A model generated the notes under the pieces. That model saw nothing but the letters and a program-made list of their open reading frames with translations, was not told where the DNA came from and did not search any database. The position numbers and the translations under genes were made by a program. From Harmothoe impar (taxonomy: Eukaryota > Annelida > Polychaeta > Phyllodocida > Polynoidae): 64,000 nt of DNA. Location: contig OX381705.1 in NCBI GenBank assembly GCA_947462335.1, positions 35,611,570 through 35,675,569 on the forward strand, in the 5' to 3' direction. Positions 23,768 to 36,054 of this stretch are shown here, piece after piece; positions within the stretch are counted from its first letter, which is position 1, and each line of letters opens with the position of its first letter.

Positions 23768-24812
23768 GGTTCACCCTAAGTCAAACTCATACCTTGAGTC
23801 AACCACTTTTGACATGAAATTACCAGTTTACAATGAATCTGATAACAATAAACTCCCACTGAATTAAGAATTGAAGTGTTTTACAGATATATACTGCACA
23901 TTGCATCTGTATAATCACTCTTCTTCATCACTTTATTGAGCAAAATTAATTTTCTAAATTATATTTAGGACTGATTTCGTAAGCTATAGCCATTCACCTT
24001 AAGTCAGCCACGAATTCACCCTAAGTCAGCCACCTCATACCTTAAGTCAGCCATGGGATTTTCATATCTGGAATCCCCCCTGGAATTCTCTCACCCGGAA
24101 TTCTTTTCTAAGAACTCTCCCCTTACCCTGGTGAATACTCTCTCCTCCCAGAATATCCTCTTCTACTAGAGGGTTAAGGATAGCAAGCTAACTTGTGTAG
24201 TGTATAGAGGGCAATGGAGAAACGCAAAAAGAGGGGGGGAAAGGGGGTGAGGGGGCAGAGCCCCCGATATATTCAATAGAACTCCATACTGCATGTCTAT
24301 AATATTATATTTAGTCCTCACTGCTCATACATGTAATATTTACTTGTATTGATAGCTCATAATGCAGTTGTATTCACCTGAGGTACAGTACTGACTTTGT
24401 CTTGATTATTCCATATTCAATAAATTGTTTTCTTCTCTGGTGTTAGTTGTAACATATTGATATATGATACATGTATTCATGTTAGTCAAGCCATTGATGA
24501 AAATATTGAAATTAGTGGTTTATTCCACATATTTCTGCTGGCTGTAATATAGCTGACTCAGGGTAAATTTTGGCTGACTTAGGGTGATAAGGGCCAATTC
24601 TGAATGCTCTGATAAATGATGGAATTAGATAATATAAACTGATATATGTCAGTATAAGATATCATGAATGTAATTCTTCAGAGCAATACCTAAAGTTTGG
24701 TTCAATTCTAAAGGCTATGCACACAATTCCCTAGGAGCAATTAGATCTTAAAGGTAGCTCATAAAAAAACATGGATTAGACCGGTTGAAAGTGGTGAATC
24801 TACCCTACCATA
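23768..24812. repeat. Repeat rich in CCCTAAGTCAGCC words
   Basis: CACCCTAAGTCA and CTTAAGTCAGCCAC occur at 23770-23805 and 23995-24050, and in reverse at 24545-24585 (GCTGACTTAGGGTG). It ends AAAGTGGTGAATCTACCCTA at 24790, a terminus shared with 52836-52856, and in reverse with 44832. Probably an eroded TIR element. Confidence 0.4.
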
Positions 24813-25007
24813 ATTTATATTGTAGGCCAAATGATAGAGGTTTATGCATATATACATTTGTAAAATGACATGCATGAGATATCAAAACAGTAAATAACAC
24901 CTTCAGGGCAATGGTACCTTAAGTGATCACTGCTACTACCGTCACTTCTGCATGGGGACACCTTTGTATATGTGTAATTATGATATCTATAAACATGCTT
25001 CTAGGAT

Positions 25008-25555
25008 ATAGTGGGTATACCTATACCCAGGGGGCCAAAAGCCCATATTGGGGGTTTAGGGTGTTGGCTCTGCTGTAAAAGGTTGGTGTATATTCCCAAT
25101 AACTGGGACCCATGGAGAGCACACTCGTACTTGTGACCGTACTCCCCACTCGTTCTGCCCGTCCGTAGTGCAGCCGGGCAGCAGGGAGTAGCGGGCTCTT
25201 CAGCAGAGTGCATGGGGAGTTGATTCCACGTGGCCAACCTTTTTGGAAATCCACACAGGGTGTACGGTGAGAATATAGATAATCTATAAATATGGATATC
25301 TCTGCTTCTAACTAACATAGAAATACAAATTTTGATTCCAAATATACATTTCTGAGGTCAGCGAATGCAATGGAGTAGTTTCCAAGCAGGTCAGTGGCAG
25401 CCATTTTGAATTATTAATGATATTTACGATGAAACATGCCTGAAATTAAAAAAAAGGCTTTCTCTGCATCTAGTTGACATAGAGACTCAAACTTATGTTT
25501 AAATTATACATTTGTGAGGCCAAGGAATGCAATGGAGTACTTATCAATGAGGTCA
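25008..25555 (-). repeat. Dispersed repeat R, copy 1 (split by the Penelope insertion; resumes 28231-28300)
   Basis: Holds two ~140-bp tandem sub-units with GAATGCAATGGAGTA, CAAATATACATTT and TTGAATTATTAATGA. The reverse complement of the same repeat occurs at 33430-33678 plus 38611-38880, where it is interrupted by a different element. Non-coding. Confidence 0.75.
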
Positions 25556-26940
25556 ATGTATGCCAAAGAAGCATATAGACAACTTTGCGATACATCCACA
25601 TATTCCAGACTCACAAAAGACCCAAGTCAGGAATATATGGAACAGGTCAATGAATATGTATTCTCCATGGTAACCCGTGGCGAAATTACTAACTCTGTGG
25701 CCGGTATGCTCACTAACACAAAGGTCAAAACCCCTCAAGTGTATTTTCTCCCAAAAATACACAAGGGAACCCTCCCCCCCCCCCGGGGAGACCCAGTGTA
25801 AGCGCTAATGGATGTGCCACAGAACGCATTTCTGCTTTTGTGGACATCTTCCTTAAGCCCTTAGCAAGACAAATTGAATCATACGTCAAAGACACTACAG
25901 ACTTCATAAATAAAATTGAATCTCTAGACTGTCTGAAAGAGGGAACTATCCTCGGGACTTTAGACGTAGGCTCGCTCTATACCAACATCCCCAACGATGA
26001 GGGTATAGACGCCATATCACGGGTTCTGAACAACGCCAGGCCTAATTGGACAAACCCCAAAAATGACTCCCTTTTGGACCTTTTGAAACTGGTTTTGACA
26101 AAAAACAACTTCCAGTTCAATGGTACCAACTACCTACAAATAGGAGGGACAGCCATGGGTACACGCTTGGCACCCTCCTATGCATGTATCTTTATGTCGG
26201 TCCTAGAAGAAGAAACTCTAAACCTACATACAGATAGGCCCAAAGTGTGGCTCCGCTACATAGATGATATCTTTTTCATCTGGGAACATGGTGTCGACAA
26301 ACTTAACACCTGGCTCCAACACCTAAACAATGCACACCCGACCATCAAATTCACATCTGAACATTCAGAATCAGAAGTGAATTTCCTGGACACTACAATC
26401 AAGGTGGATGGTCAAAAACAACTGTATACAGATCTGTATTGCAAACCCACAGACTCTCACAGTTATCTTAGATTCGACTCAGCACACCCCCCAAACTGCA
26501 AAAAGAGTCTCCAATATAGTCAATTCATCAGACTTAAAAGGATCTGTAAAATGGAAATTGACTTCAAACGACATGTTAGAAGCATGGTCATGTACTTCAA
26601 GGCTCGGGGGTACCCAAATGAAATCCTTGAAAATGCATTGAGGAAATGCCTCAACAGAAGCAGGGCAGACCTACTCAATCCCAAAGAGAAAAAAACAGAT
26701 TTGGCCATTGAAGATAAAATCTTCATGACCACAACCTTCAGGTTAAATGACAGGCGGCTTGAAAACATAGTTGCTGAAAACTGGGATCGTCTTGGTGGGT
26801 CCAAATCCACCAAGAAGCTGCATCGCAAAGGCTGGGGAAGGAGCTACAAGAGGCCTAAAAACCTCAAAGACCATTTGGTCCGAGCTACAACCCATTACAA
26901 CCCCTTTGCCCCCAAAGATACCACTACAAAAATTGTATAA
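25556..26940 (+). pseudogene. Penelope-like reverse transcriptase (frameshifted)
   Basis: RT fingers and palm. 25556-25800 reads one frame (VYFLPKIHKG, a conserved Penelope N-terminal motif), then a homopolymer C run near 25772-25783 shifts the frame. From 25840 the frame is open for 366 codons: TLDVGSLYTNIPN (motif A Asp), GTAMGTRLAPSYACIFM (motif B), LRYIDDIFFIW (motif C, catalytic DD), NFLDTTI (motif D), then the thumb with RLKRIC and a YFKARGYP segment. An in-frame TAA at 26938-26940 separates it from the endonuclease. The catalytic residues are intact, but the element is 5'-truncated and broken, so it is inactive. Confidence 0.93.
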
Positions 26941-27384
26941 AAAAATAAATGCAAGCGCAAAAACTGTCCACATTGTGCGAAACTGGACACCACTGGTCGC
27001 ATATACAAACCTAGGACCAATGTGAGCTTTGAGACCAAAAGTGTGATCTCATGCTGTAGCTCAAACCTCATCTATTGCCTCGAATGCAAAAAATGTGGCA
27101 TCAGATATGTGGGTCAAACATACCGACCACTGAAAAAAAGACTGTGGACACATGTGTATGAAACCAAAAAATGCATTATGAGCACCGATGTACAATATCA
27201 CTTCGGGCTCCCGGGCCACAATGTCGATGAAGACATGAAGGTCTATATACTGGATTATGTGTATGAACATCCTCTCAGTAAAAAAGCCTTGAAATTAAGG
27301 CTGAAAATTGAGTTCAACTGGATTTTCCGGTTAGGTACTCAGGCTCCAAGGGGTTTAAACACTATGGACAGTGTGTATGGGTGA
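26941..27384 (+). pseudogene. Penelope-like GIY-YIG endonuclease domain
   Basis: Same frame as the RT, after one stop codon. Begins with the Cys-rich linker KCKRKNCPHCAKLD, then IYCLECKKCGIRYVGQTY (the GIY-YIG-like core with the family's CCHH-type insertion), an Arg in LKKRLWTH, His residues in the middle part, and a terminal IEFNWIFRLGTQAPRGLN with the metal-binding Glu. The stop is after VYG at 27384. It would nick target DNA and prime reverse transcription. Confidence 0.92.
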
Positions 27385-27818
27385 AGCAAAACACTCACTG
27401 CCTCGTAACAAAAATTTTTGTTCTGATTCAGTAAAAATACCGCACGGATTATTTTTACAAAAAGGGAATTTTTTAGAAATAAAACTCCCTAGTGCTTGCA
27501 GTGAATTACCACTACAACCACGCCGGAACAGACATAATTTTGCAGACATCAGTTTAAAACTGGTGCTTCATCCCATACTACCGGGACAAGTTTTCAAAAA
27601 TTTCCTGAAAATGGAGATTTTTTAGCACCAACTCAATTTTTTGAGTAATTATCAGCACGTGTCCACCCTCCCAGTGAGTGGTGGTTCCACCATTTCCCTG
27701 GTTAGGAATGGGGGACAATTCTACTGAAAATTAGACTTGTCCTAGACACAGGTCTCTCAAAAATTAATGTAAAAACATTAAACTTTTGAGAGCACCACCC
27801 CCACCTACCACCAAACTC

Positions 27819-27840
27819 CTGATGAGACTAGTGTCGAAAC
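27819..27840 (+). ncRNA. Hammerhead-ribozyme-core-like motif in Penelope 3' region
   Basis: CTGATGA, a GAC/GTC stem II with a four-base loop, then GAAAC: the conserved hammerhead core. Penelope-like elements are known to carry minimal hammerheads. Similar cores occur beside the other two Penelope remnants (51858-51881, 58376-58399). A paired stem I and stem III could not be drawn by eye, so activity is unproven. Confidence 0.45.
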
Positions 27841-28135
27841 CGTATACCCAGTTAACCCTCATCTAGAAAAGAACTGCTTTTTCTAGTCCCCTATTTTAGA
27901 ATAGGGCCTGTCCCTGTGTGCTACCCCTGTGTACACACTAAGGACCCCCACTAAGCTCCCAGGCATCAAACCCCTGTAACTTAGTCCTAGCCTGAACTGA
28001 CCCACCACCACCCCAGGTGGGAGGGCAGTCCACAGGCAGGGTTAACCCACCCCCTCAGTCACACACACACACCTGTGTGTATGTGTGGGGGGCAGTGCTG
28101 AGGTGCAGGACTAGGGCCAGCTGACCTGGAGCCCC

Positions 28136-28145
28136 CTATATAAGG
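28136..28145 (+). promoter_or_regulatory. TATA-like box in Penelope 3' region
   Basis: CTATATAAGG within a GC-richer context, about 90 bases before the element's end. In Penelope elements with terminal repeats the promoter lies in this segment. Tentative. Confidence 0.3.
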
Positions 28146-28798
28146 CCAGCTCCCCTGACTTGTCCGACATACGGTAGAGTGTGGTAACCCAGACGCCTTG
28201 TACCGACTTCCCAACCGGGTAGTCCACCACTATCAATGAGGTCAGTGGTGGCAATTTTGAATTATTAATGAGATTTTCATTAAAATGTGTCTTAATAATC
28301 AACAATCTTGCACATAATACATCACAATCATCTTAGAGACACATCCTGAAGCTAAAAGTTTACATTCATGGGGTCAATGGATTCATTGGTGCCATTGTTT
28401 AGAAAATAGTGAGCAGCCTTTTGGGTTTCAAAACAGGTGAGTGATGAAACAGTGCCCATATTTGTTGTGCGTGGAAATCATGGATAGTGGTTCTACACCA
28501 ATAGCTACACTATGTGATTTTACTCAACATTGAGACACACTTAGATCAATAATAATTTTTTTTATATCAACCCAGCTAACACACCCAAATGGGCCCCAAA
28601 TAACCCCCATATGGGCGTGTCTCTGGGCACCATGGGCTAGCCCATATCTGGTTATTTACTGGTAATTGTCAGGGCTTCCAGATGGGACCCATGTGGGCTC
28701 AGCCCAGAATATCAACATGTCATATTCGCATTGCAAATCCTTCAATTCATACTCATTTCTGAAAGAATTCAACTAATTTACATTTTAAATTGACATTA

Positions 28799-29115
28799 GG
28801 CCACTCAAAAAAATAAAAATGGTTTCTCATCACCACGTGCATCATAAAAATCAGGTTTTGGGGAAACCTTTTTTTTTTTTTGGCAGATTTTGATGAAAAA
28901 CCTCATCAAAATGGATAAAATTGGTCATATTTGGTATCAAATCAAAGCTAATAATGCCAGCAATGCAGTGGTATAGAAATAACTTACATTTTCCCCACCT
29001 CTAAAGATCAATTAATTCTTAACCAATAAAATGTGAATTTTGGCCAAAGAAACCCGCAAATTGTCCTATACATTTTGGCCTGCGAGTAAAAAACCACTTT
29101 TTTTTTTGAGTGGCC
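28799..29115. mobile_element. PIF/Harbinger-like MITE, GGCCACTC family, copy 3
   Basis: 317 bp. GGCCACTCAAAAAAATAAA...TTTTTTTTTGAGTGGCC with TTA on both sides (28796-28798, 29116-29118). Interior TTTGGTATCAAATCAAAGC matches the other copies. Confidence 0.85.
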
Positions 29116-29626
29116 TTATATGCGTTTTTGTAAAAGTGGGTTTCATCTGGGTTCGAAATGGGCAAACTTGGCAAAGGTGTCCCTGGGTTTCCCATGGGCT
29201 CAGCATGGGCAGCCAGATGGGCTGAGCCCATGTACTGAACTTAGTTTTTAATGGATTTCTTGCATTGCAGATACTTTAATTTATTCTCATTTGTCAATTT
29301 TTTCTAGAAAATGCAAGTTCAAATTATTTTTCTTATTCTATGTTGTCTACCTGGGTTTCACCTGGGCTAGAGCTGGGCTAGAGCTGGGCTAGGTGGGCTG
29401 AGACCTGCATGGGTTTTCCATGGGCTTGGTGTGGGCTGCCAGGTGGGCCCCATGTGGGCCAGGCCACCAACTTCACTTTCTGGGCTTTTTCTACCAACAC
29501 AACTTTCATGATCACGTTTCAAAGACCTTTCCCCAAAAGAGTGGGGTTCACCTGGGCTAAGTGGGCAAGTATTGTTCCTGAACTTACCACTAGATGTCAT
29601 CATTGAGAGTACATGAGATTTGATAT

Positions 29627-30250
29627 TGTAACGGGGATATGGATGTATGGGGGGGGAGTTTATAACCAGAGAGAACACAAACACAGGCTATTTAGAGTAT
29701 GACAAACTGAGTTCTATTCAAGGGTGACTTATAAGTAGTACATCCGAGAGTTGCATAAGGCATGTGGCATGAGGCCTTACTGATGTGAACTAACAGTAGA
29801 AGCTAACAACATAGAACGACGGGTATAGAGATACCCAGCTAGTATTGGGATACAAGCAGCAATTATCAAGGATAAACACAGTGGTATAGAGATACCAAAC
29901 TAGTCTTATAAAGCTAGTAGAAACACAGTGGTATTGAGATACCGAGCTAGTCTTAGAAGGCTAGCAATAACTTCCTAACTCTGTGGTATAGAGATACCAA
30001 CACAGACTAAAGCTAGTATGAGGATACTAGTAGTCACCAATAACTATGAAATATAAGTCAGCTCTGATACTAGTATGAGGATACTAGTATCAGCGAGTAC
30101 CCCGAGACACGTACGTCTCCTAGGCTTGAGTATGGGATACTGAAACGTCGCGCCGCCTTATATGAGGCGGTGCGCCGCCCCGCGGCTTCCCGCAGAACTA
30201 CCGCCCCGCAAGTTCTGAAACTTGCGGGGCGTAGCCCCGCTACCGCCACA
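29627..30250. mobile_element. Probable solo LTR
   Basis: Starts TGTAACGGGG, ends GCTACCGCCACA, and is flanked by ATAT on both sides (29623-29626, 30251-30254): the TG..CA ends and short duplication expected of an LTR. Inside are three to four degenerate units of GGTATAGAGATACC / CTAGT (29820-30080), then a GC-rich block (30145-30250) with strong hairpins, one with stem GCCCCGCAAGTT. No internal element remains. Confidence 0.55.
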
Positions 30251-30933
30251 ATATCCTATAGACATTTTCTTGTCTGTATTACAATGAGCCATAAATTCAC
30301 AATTCCTTTAAAATCATTGAAATGAAACAGTTTTCACAGTACATTCATATTATATGAAATTGTCTAAACAAGTTTGTATATGAATAGAGAAACAAGGAGC
30401 ATTCTGATACTGACACCTTTCCCCGGGATATGATCATAGTACATTATCCCAGGGCTCCCTTAGGTATCACTATCAGACTTACAGGAACTCTGACTGGGTC
30501 ACCCAATGTGACCAGAGTTGTAGTTATTCAAAGGATGCATTTTGCTTCTCCTTAAATAAAGGGAAGAGATAACACTAAATGCAGATAAATTAATTGACCC
30601 ACTGGAATACTTGTTGGTAACTACTCCTAACATATTAAATTATGGTCATCAACTACATAACAACTAAGCTTATAGCTAAATAAAATGTTGTGTCTGTCCC
30701 CCCAGCCCCCACCTCCCAATTATGTGTTACCCAACTGGGTCCCACATAGAGCCCACCTGGGTCCCACATAGATCTGAACAGGGCCAGCCCACTTCAAACC
30801 TGGGCAAGCCCTTCTGGGCCCCATCTGATAGCCCTGGTCAAAATGAAGCGGGCCCCAGATGGGCAGCCCATATGGGCCCCATAAGGCAGCCCATCTGTGA
30901 CCCACCTAGGGCCCACTAGGGTGTGTTGGCTGG

Positions 30934-33429
30934 CATCTGATGACCCCATTTCCCAGTATACTAGAGACTAATGAAACTATTATCAATGACTGCATTCCCC
31001 CAACATCCTCTGTTAATGATATGATTGGAATATCAATAAAGTTCTTGCATACACAATGTCAGAGGTACTGGCTGGAAGCAGACAACATGGTGCTGTATAT
31101 GTTATCACAGTAGGGGGACCACAAATATAACAATAAATACATTACCATTTTTTTACCACACCTTTTGGAAGATTTGTTAGACTTCACAGTCAGGCACACA
31201 TGGCCTGTCACATGATATGCTGTTAGAAGCTTTATATGTACAGGACAAATCCTCTGGCTTGAGCACCGAGTATATATACACAATGCAGGAATAAGGACAT
31301 TAAGGGTGCAACTTCAGCAGTAGAAAAGTACCAGATCAGTAACTGAACGGAATCAACCTTTCATTGATAAAGCATAATCAGTGGTCAAAGATCATATGAG
31401 TGATCCTTTCAGCAAATGGTCTCTGATCTTCTGAACATTGATTCTGCTGAAACAGCTACCTTGGAACTTTCAGCATGCCTGACAAGGGTTAAATTACTTT
31501 GAACAGGACTATAAAATTGTTCCTGAAATGGGTGGAACTATCCTGACTATCCCTCAGCTATCCATTTATGATACCTATGCAGAGGTACATATCTAATCTT
31601 ACCTGGGGATTGCAAGTCAGCTCCCTACCAAAATGTACCATGTTCCCAAGAGGTCCTCCTCTAGGTAGCACCCCATTCCACTTATATTTAATGATGAGGG
31701 ACCTACTGGCTCTAGGCAGTCCTACTCCAAAGTTTATAGAGTGAGAATATATATAGCTCTTCCTATTGGGTACTGAGATCACTTTCCAGCTACCTATTCA
31801 GAAGTACCAGAATTGTATTATGTCTTTTTCAGACTGTAATGAGTCTCAGATATAGCAATAAGGCCATACTTAATGCAGCAATAATGACCAAATACCAAAT
31901 GAAATTTGGTCCAGATATGATCAGATAATGTCAGACTAACTGCTGTAATACCAAATGATATGCATATGATACGAAGATGGCCAAGCCCTTGATGTAACAG
32001 GTCAATTATATTGTATTCTGTAGTCAAGAGGAGGATCCTGTCTTCAAGAAATGCACTTCAGGCACCCAGGCCCATGGGGGAGAAGGATGGGGGGGGGGGG
32101 AGTTTCGAAAGACAGCAGGGACCAAAACCTTTGAGTAATCCTCCTTCAATTGAAGATGCTTTTGAGCACAATCTGAAAAGGGGTGTGATTTTCCAATTAA
32201 AGCAACTCTAATCAAATGTCTATCACCTTTCAGATGGTGACTGTAAATGAACAAAGATATGATCAAGGAATTGTTCCTGTCATAGAAAGGCCACCCATTC
32301 TCCATTACTTCTCATTGTCCCAAAATAATGAAGATTTCCAGTGGGTGAGTTGTTTATTGAAGAAAGTAGATCCTCTCACCAGGACAATTGAATATTGTCA
32401 GCAGCATTCATCAGGAACAACTTCAATCAGTCTTCTTTAATTCCAAGATGTGCTTAGATATGTGAAATATTGTCAACCCTTTAACTACTGGCTATTAAAA
32501 ATGTAATTTGGGCCGTAACCACCGGCCCTATGCCATGGGAATATGCAACTTTGCAAGTATGTGCTCCCTGGGATAGTGGCCAAGGAGTAAAATAAGTTGT
32601 ATTGGAGACATAATTTTCACCTTTCTGACAAGGGGATGTAATACTCATGTTAAATATTAAAAAAAAGAAGTCATTCTTTGTTTCTTAGCAGGAGATGCAA
32701 TTTAGTGGTATTGCTGCCCTATGGCAGCAGTGTTTTTTCAGGGGTATTTTAGATGCTGCCAGAGGCAGCAGCGGCCCTTAAAGAGATATCTTCATGCCCA
32801 TGGTCAAATAGGTATTTGAGCTCGGCTATGTTTGAGCTATTTTATATAGTATCCGCTGCTGAGGAAAAGAGCAGATACATTATACCCAAATTAGTTGGTG
32901 GGCTTGGCCCTTGACAATAATGACTATTTCCCAGATGTGGGCAAGCCCAGCTTGCCCAAGTAACACAACAATATGTGCCCCATTGACCAATGTTGACTAG
33001 ATCACTGGCTACTAATTTCTTAATAGTCTCACTGAACTGATTGACTTAACATAGCTGTAACCTATAACTGTGTCATTATGATTATGGTGGCATTTTACCA
33101 ATATATTGTAGAGTTCGTCTTATAATATGTTTCGAAAATAAGGACACGAACCGCAGAATTCTTTGTGAGATGCGAAGAAGAGGTTAATTAGGACTAACCT
33201 GGACTAAAGCTAACCAACTCAGATGAGTTCCTTTGATTCGTATGACATTCTTAGATATGCCTTTCAATCAATCTTGCAGGGTCTGAGACCTGAGAAGGTC
33301 TGCATGAACCAGGGGGTGGGAAGCAGTATTTATACTGTTCACCTCTGCTTGGAGTGTCCCCTGGTTCCGGCTTGACGAACCATACCCGTAGGTGTTTGAC
33401 TACACATACATAAATAACATTCGTGCCCC
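30934..33429. other. Intergenic, no gene seen
   Basis: About 2.5 kb of AT-rich sequence with only short open frames lacking domains or splice logic. No element boundary recognised. Confidence 0.45.
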
Positions 33430-33678
33430 TACACCATTGAAAATTGAGACACATGTCAATGAGCCTCATTAGTAATTCAAAATGGCCACCACTGACCTCC
33501 TTGACAAGTACTCCATTGCATTCCTTGGCCTCACAAATGTATATTTTAAACATAAGTTTGAGTCTCTATGTCAACTAGATGCAGAGATATTTTCAGATTT
33601 CAGGCATGTTTCATTGTAAATATCACTAATAACTAAAAAATGGCCACCACTGACTTACTTGGAAACTACTTCATTGCA
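33430..33678 (+). repeat. Dispersed repeat R, copy 2 (resumes 38611-38880)
   Basis: Reverse complement of 25008-25555: CAAAATGGCCACCACTGACC, TACTCCATTGCATTCC, GACTAGATGCAGAGATAT-type units. Interrupted after ATTGCA by the giant element; the remainder, down to the GGTTGGCCAGG...CCTGGGTATAC part, lies at 38611-38880. Confidence 0.75.
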
Positions 33679-34739
33679 CCCTAGTTCACTCTGTCCCGGG
33701 ACCATCCCCACAGGGGACGGTGGGGGACAGTGTAACCTGACACCACACCTCCCTATCAGCTGGAGGAGGCTGGAGGGGGGCTGGAGGAACCATAACACCA
33801 GATGTGGGTGGTGGGGCTCTTAATCTAAACAATTAAGGCATTTGACAATAATCATAGTTGGACATTATGAACATTACAGATGCACATGACACATAGTTAT
33901 TCAAAGTATAATGATTTAAATGATTTAAAAAAAAAAGAGAGTACTCCAGGTGCCATAGTCCATTTTTATCCTAACCACAATGTGTTTTATCAAATCTACA
34001 GATCCACACAGACACCATAATTATTCAAAGTATGATATTTATAAGATATATATCTGGGGTTCTGTCAAGATAGTCCAGATGCCATAGTCCTATATTTAGC
34101 CTAACCACAATGTATTTTGTTAATTCTGGGAGAGCATGGAGATTGTTGTTTTATAGGATTAGGCCAAATTGATGGGGGAAAAAGAGTAGTCCAGGTGCCA
34201 AAGTCCATTCTTTATCCTAACCAAATGTGTTTTATCAAATCTACAGATCCACACAGACACCATGATTATTCAAAGTATGATATTTATAAGATATATATCT
34301 GGGGTTCTGTCAAGATAGTCCAGATGCCATTGTCCTATATTTAGCCTAACCACAATGTATTTCATCAATTCTACAAACATACATGAATGTATTCTAAAGA
34401 TTCTGGGCGGGGGGCTGTGACTGTAGTTATATAGGTGACTCCAGCAACGAGTGTGCAGCCCATATAATGGGAAGCGAGGAGTGTGTGAGCCCATACGAGG
34501 AGCAGCGAGGGTGGGAAAGGCCATACGAGCGCCTGGTGACCCAGCCAGGGATGTGTGAGCCCATTCAAAGGGCTTGGGATCCCATTATGGGGTATTTCAG
34601 CCCATACGAGTAGTAGCAAGGGTGTGCGAGCCCATATGAGGGTCTGGTTACCCGAGTGAGAGGTGTGCAGCCCATGCGAGAGGTGTGTGAGCCCATACAA
34701 GGTGAAGGGAGGGATGCCACACAAGGGGTCTCATAGCTA

Positions 34740-35740
34740 GAAATGGGGTGGGAGAGGCCAAACAAGGGGTCAGATAGCTAAATCTAGGGGGGGAGAGGCC
34801 ACACGGCAGGTCAGATAACTAAAAGATAGGGGTAAGCAAGGCCAAACGAGGGTTCAGATAGGTAAGAATTGGGAAAGAGAGGCCAAGCAACACAGACAGA
34901 AAAGTGAGAGTCATTGTCGCTAAAACTACCCTCACTTGAGGGTCAGGCACTGCCTGACTCTCAGGTGAGGATAGTTTTAGCGACAATGACTCTCACTTTT
35001 CTGAGGGTGAATGGGTCAGATAGCCAAAAATTGAGTGGGAGAGGCCAACCAAGGGATCAAATAGCTAAAAAGGGGGGGGGGGAGAGGACAATCGAGGGGT
35101 CAGATGGCTAAAACTAGGGTGGGAGAGGCCAAATGAGGGGTCAGATAGCTAAAAATCGGTTGGGAGAGGCCAAACAAGGGGTCTGATAGCTAAAACTAGG
35201 GTGGGAGAGGCCAAACGAGAGGTCAGATAGCTAAACATAGGGTGGGAGAGGCCAAACAAGGTGTCAGATAGCTAAAAATGAGGTAAGTGAGGCCAAACGA
35301 GAACTAAGACAGCTAAAAATAGGGTGGGCGAGGCCAAACAAGGTGTCAGATAGCTAAAAATGAGGTAAGTGAGGCCAAACGAGAACTAAGACAGCTAAAA
35401 ATCGGTTGGGAGAGGCCAAACAAGGGGCCAGATAGCTGAAAATAGAATTGGAGAGGCTAAATGAGAGGTCAGATAGCCAAAATCAGGCGGGAGAGGCCAA
35501 AAAAGGGGTTGGATAGCTAAAACTAGGGTGGGAGAGGCCAAACTAGGGGTCGGATAGCTAAAACTAGGGTGGGAGAGGCCAAACGAGAGGTCAGATAGCT
35601 AAACATAGGGTGGGAGAGGCCAAACAAGGTGTCAGATAGCTAAAAATGAGGTAAGTGAGGCCAAACGAGAACTCAGACAGCTAAAAATAGGGTGGGTGAG
35701 GCCAAACGAGAGGTCAGATAGCTAAAGATGGGGTGGACGA
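34740..35740. repeat. ~38-bp satellite array, left arm
   Basis: About 25 units of GGGAGAGGCCAAACGAGGGG followed by TCAGATAGCTAAAAATAG with point changes and higher-order blocks. Interrupted at 34896-35001 by a hairpin with a ~45-base stem (AAAAGTGAGAGTCATTGTCG...). Confidence 0.85.
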
Positions 35741-36054
35741 GGCAAAACAAGGGGCCCTCCTATGGGCTCAAACACACCTTGCTGAGGTCCCCAGGCCCTT
35801 GCATGGGTTTGCAAACCCGGCTGATGTCATGAGGCCCTTGTATTAGCTCAAATACCCCTCGCTATCCCTTGTATGGGATCGCACAGCCTTCACTGGGGTC
35901 CCAATGCCCTCGTATGGGCTCGCATACCCCTCTCTTCACCCTGTTTGTGCTCATAAACTCCTCAGCGAGGTGCGTATGAGCCCATACATGGGCCTGTTGA
36001 CCGCAGCCAAGAATGTATGAGCCCATAACAGGGGTGTCGGAAGCAACTTGACTT

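Larger units (their letters stand above)
25556..28230 (+). mobile_element. Penelope-like retroelement, 5'-truncated
   Basis: Carries a reverse transcriptase and a C-terminal GIY-YIG endonuclease in the order typical of Penelope-like elements. It sits between two copies of the 14-base duplication TATCAATGAGGTCA (25542-25555 and 28231-28244) and splits repeat R, so both boundaries are exact. The 5' end starts inside the coding region, as expected of target-primed reverse transcription that stopped early. The 3' non-coding part (27385-28230) includes a hammerhead-core-like motif and a TATA-like box. Confidence 0.92.
28572..30933. mobile_element. Composite TIR element with CCCATGTGGGC-rich ends
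   Basis: Termini CCAGCTAACACACCC...GGGTGTGTTGGCTGG. The first 150 and last 230 bases, and 29340-29470, are packed with GGGCCC / CCCATGTGGGC words that pair across the element. It contains a GGCCACTC MITE (28799-29115) and a probable solo LTR (29627-30250). No transposase. Target duplication not identified. Confidence 0.55.
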
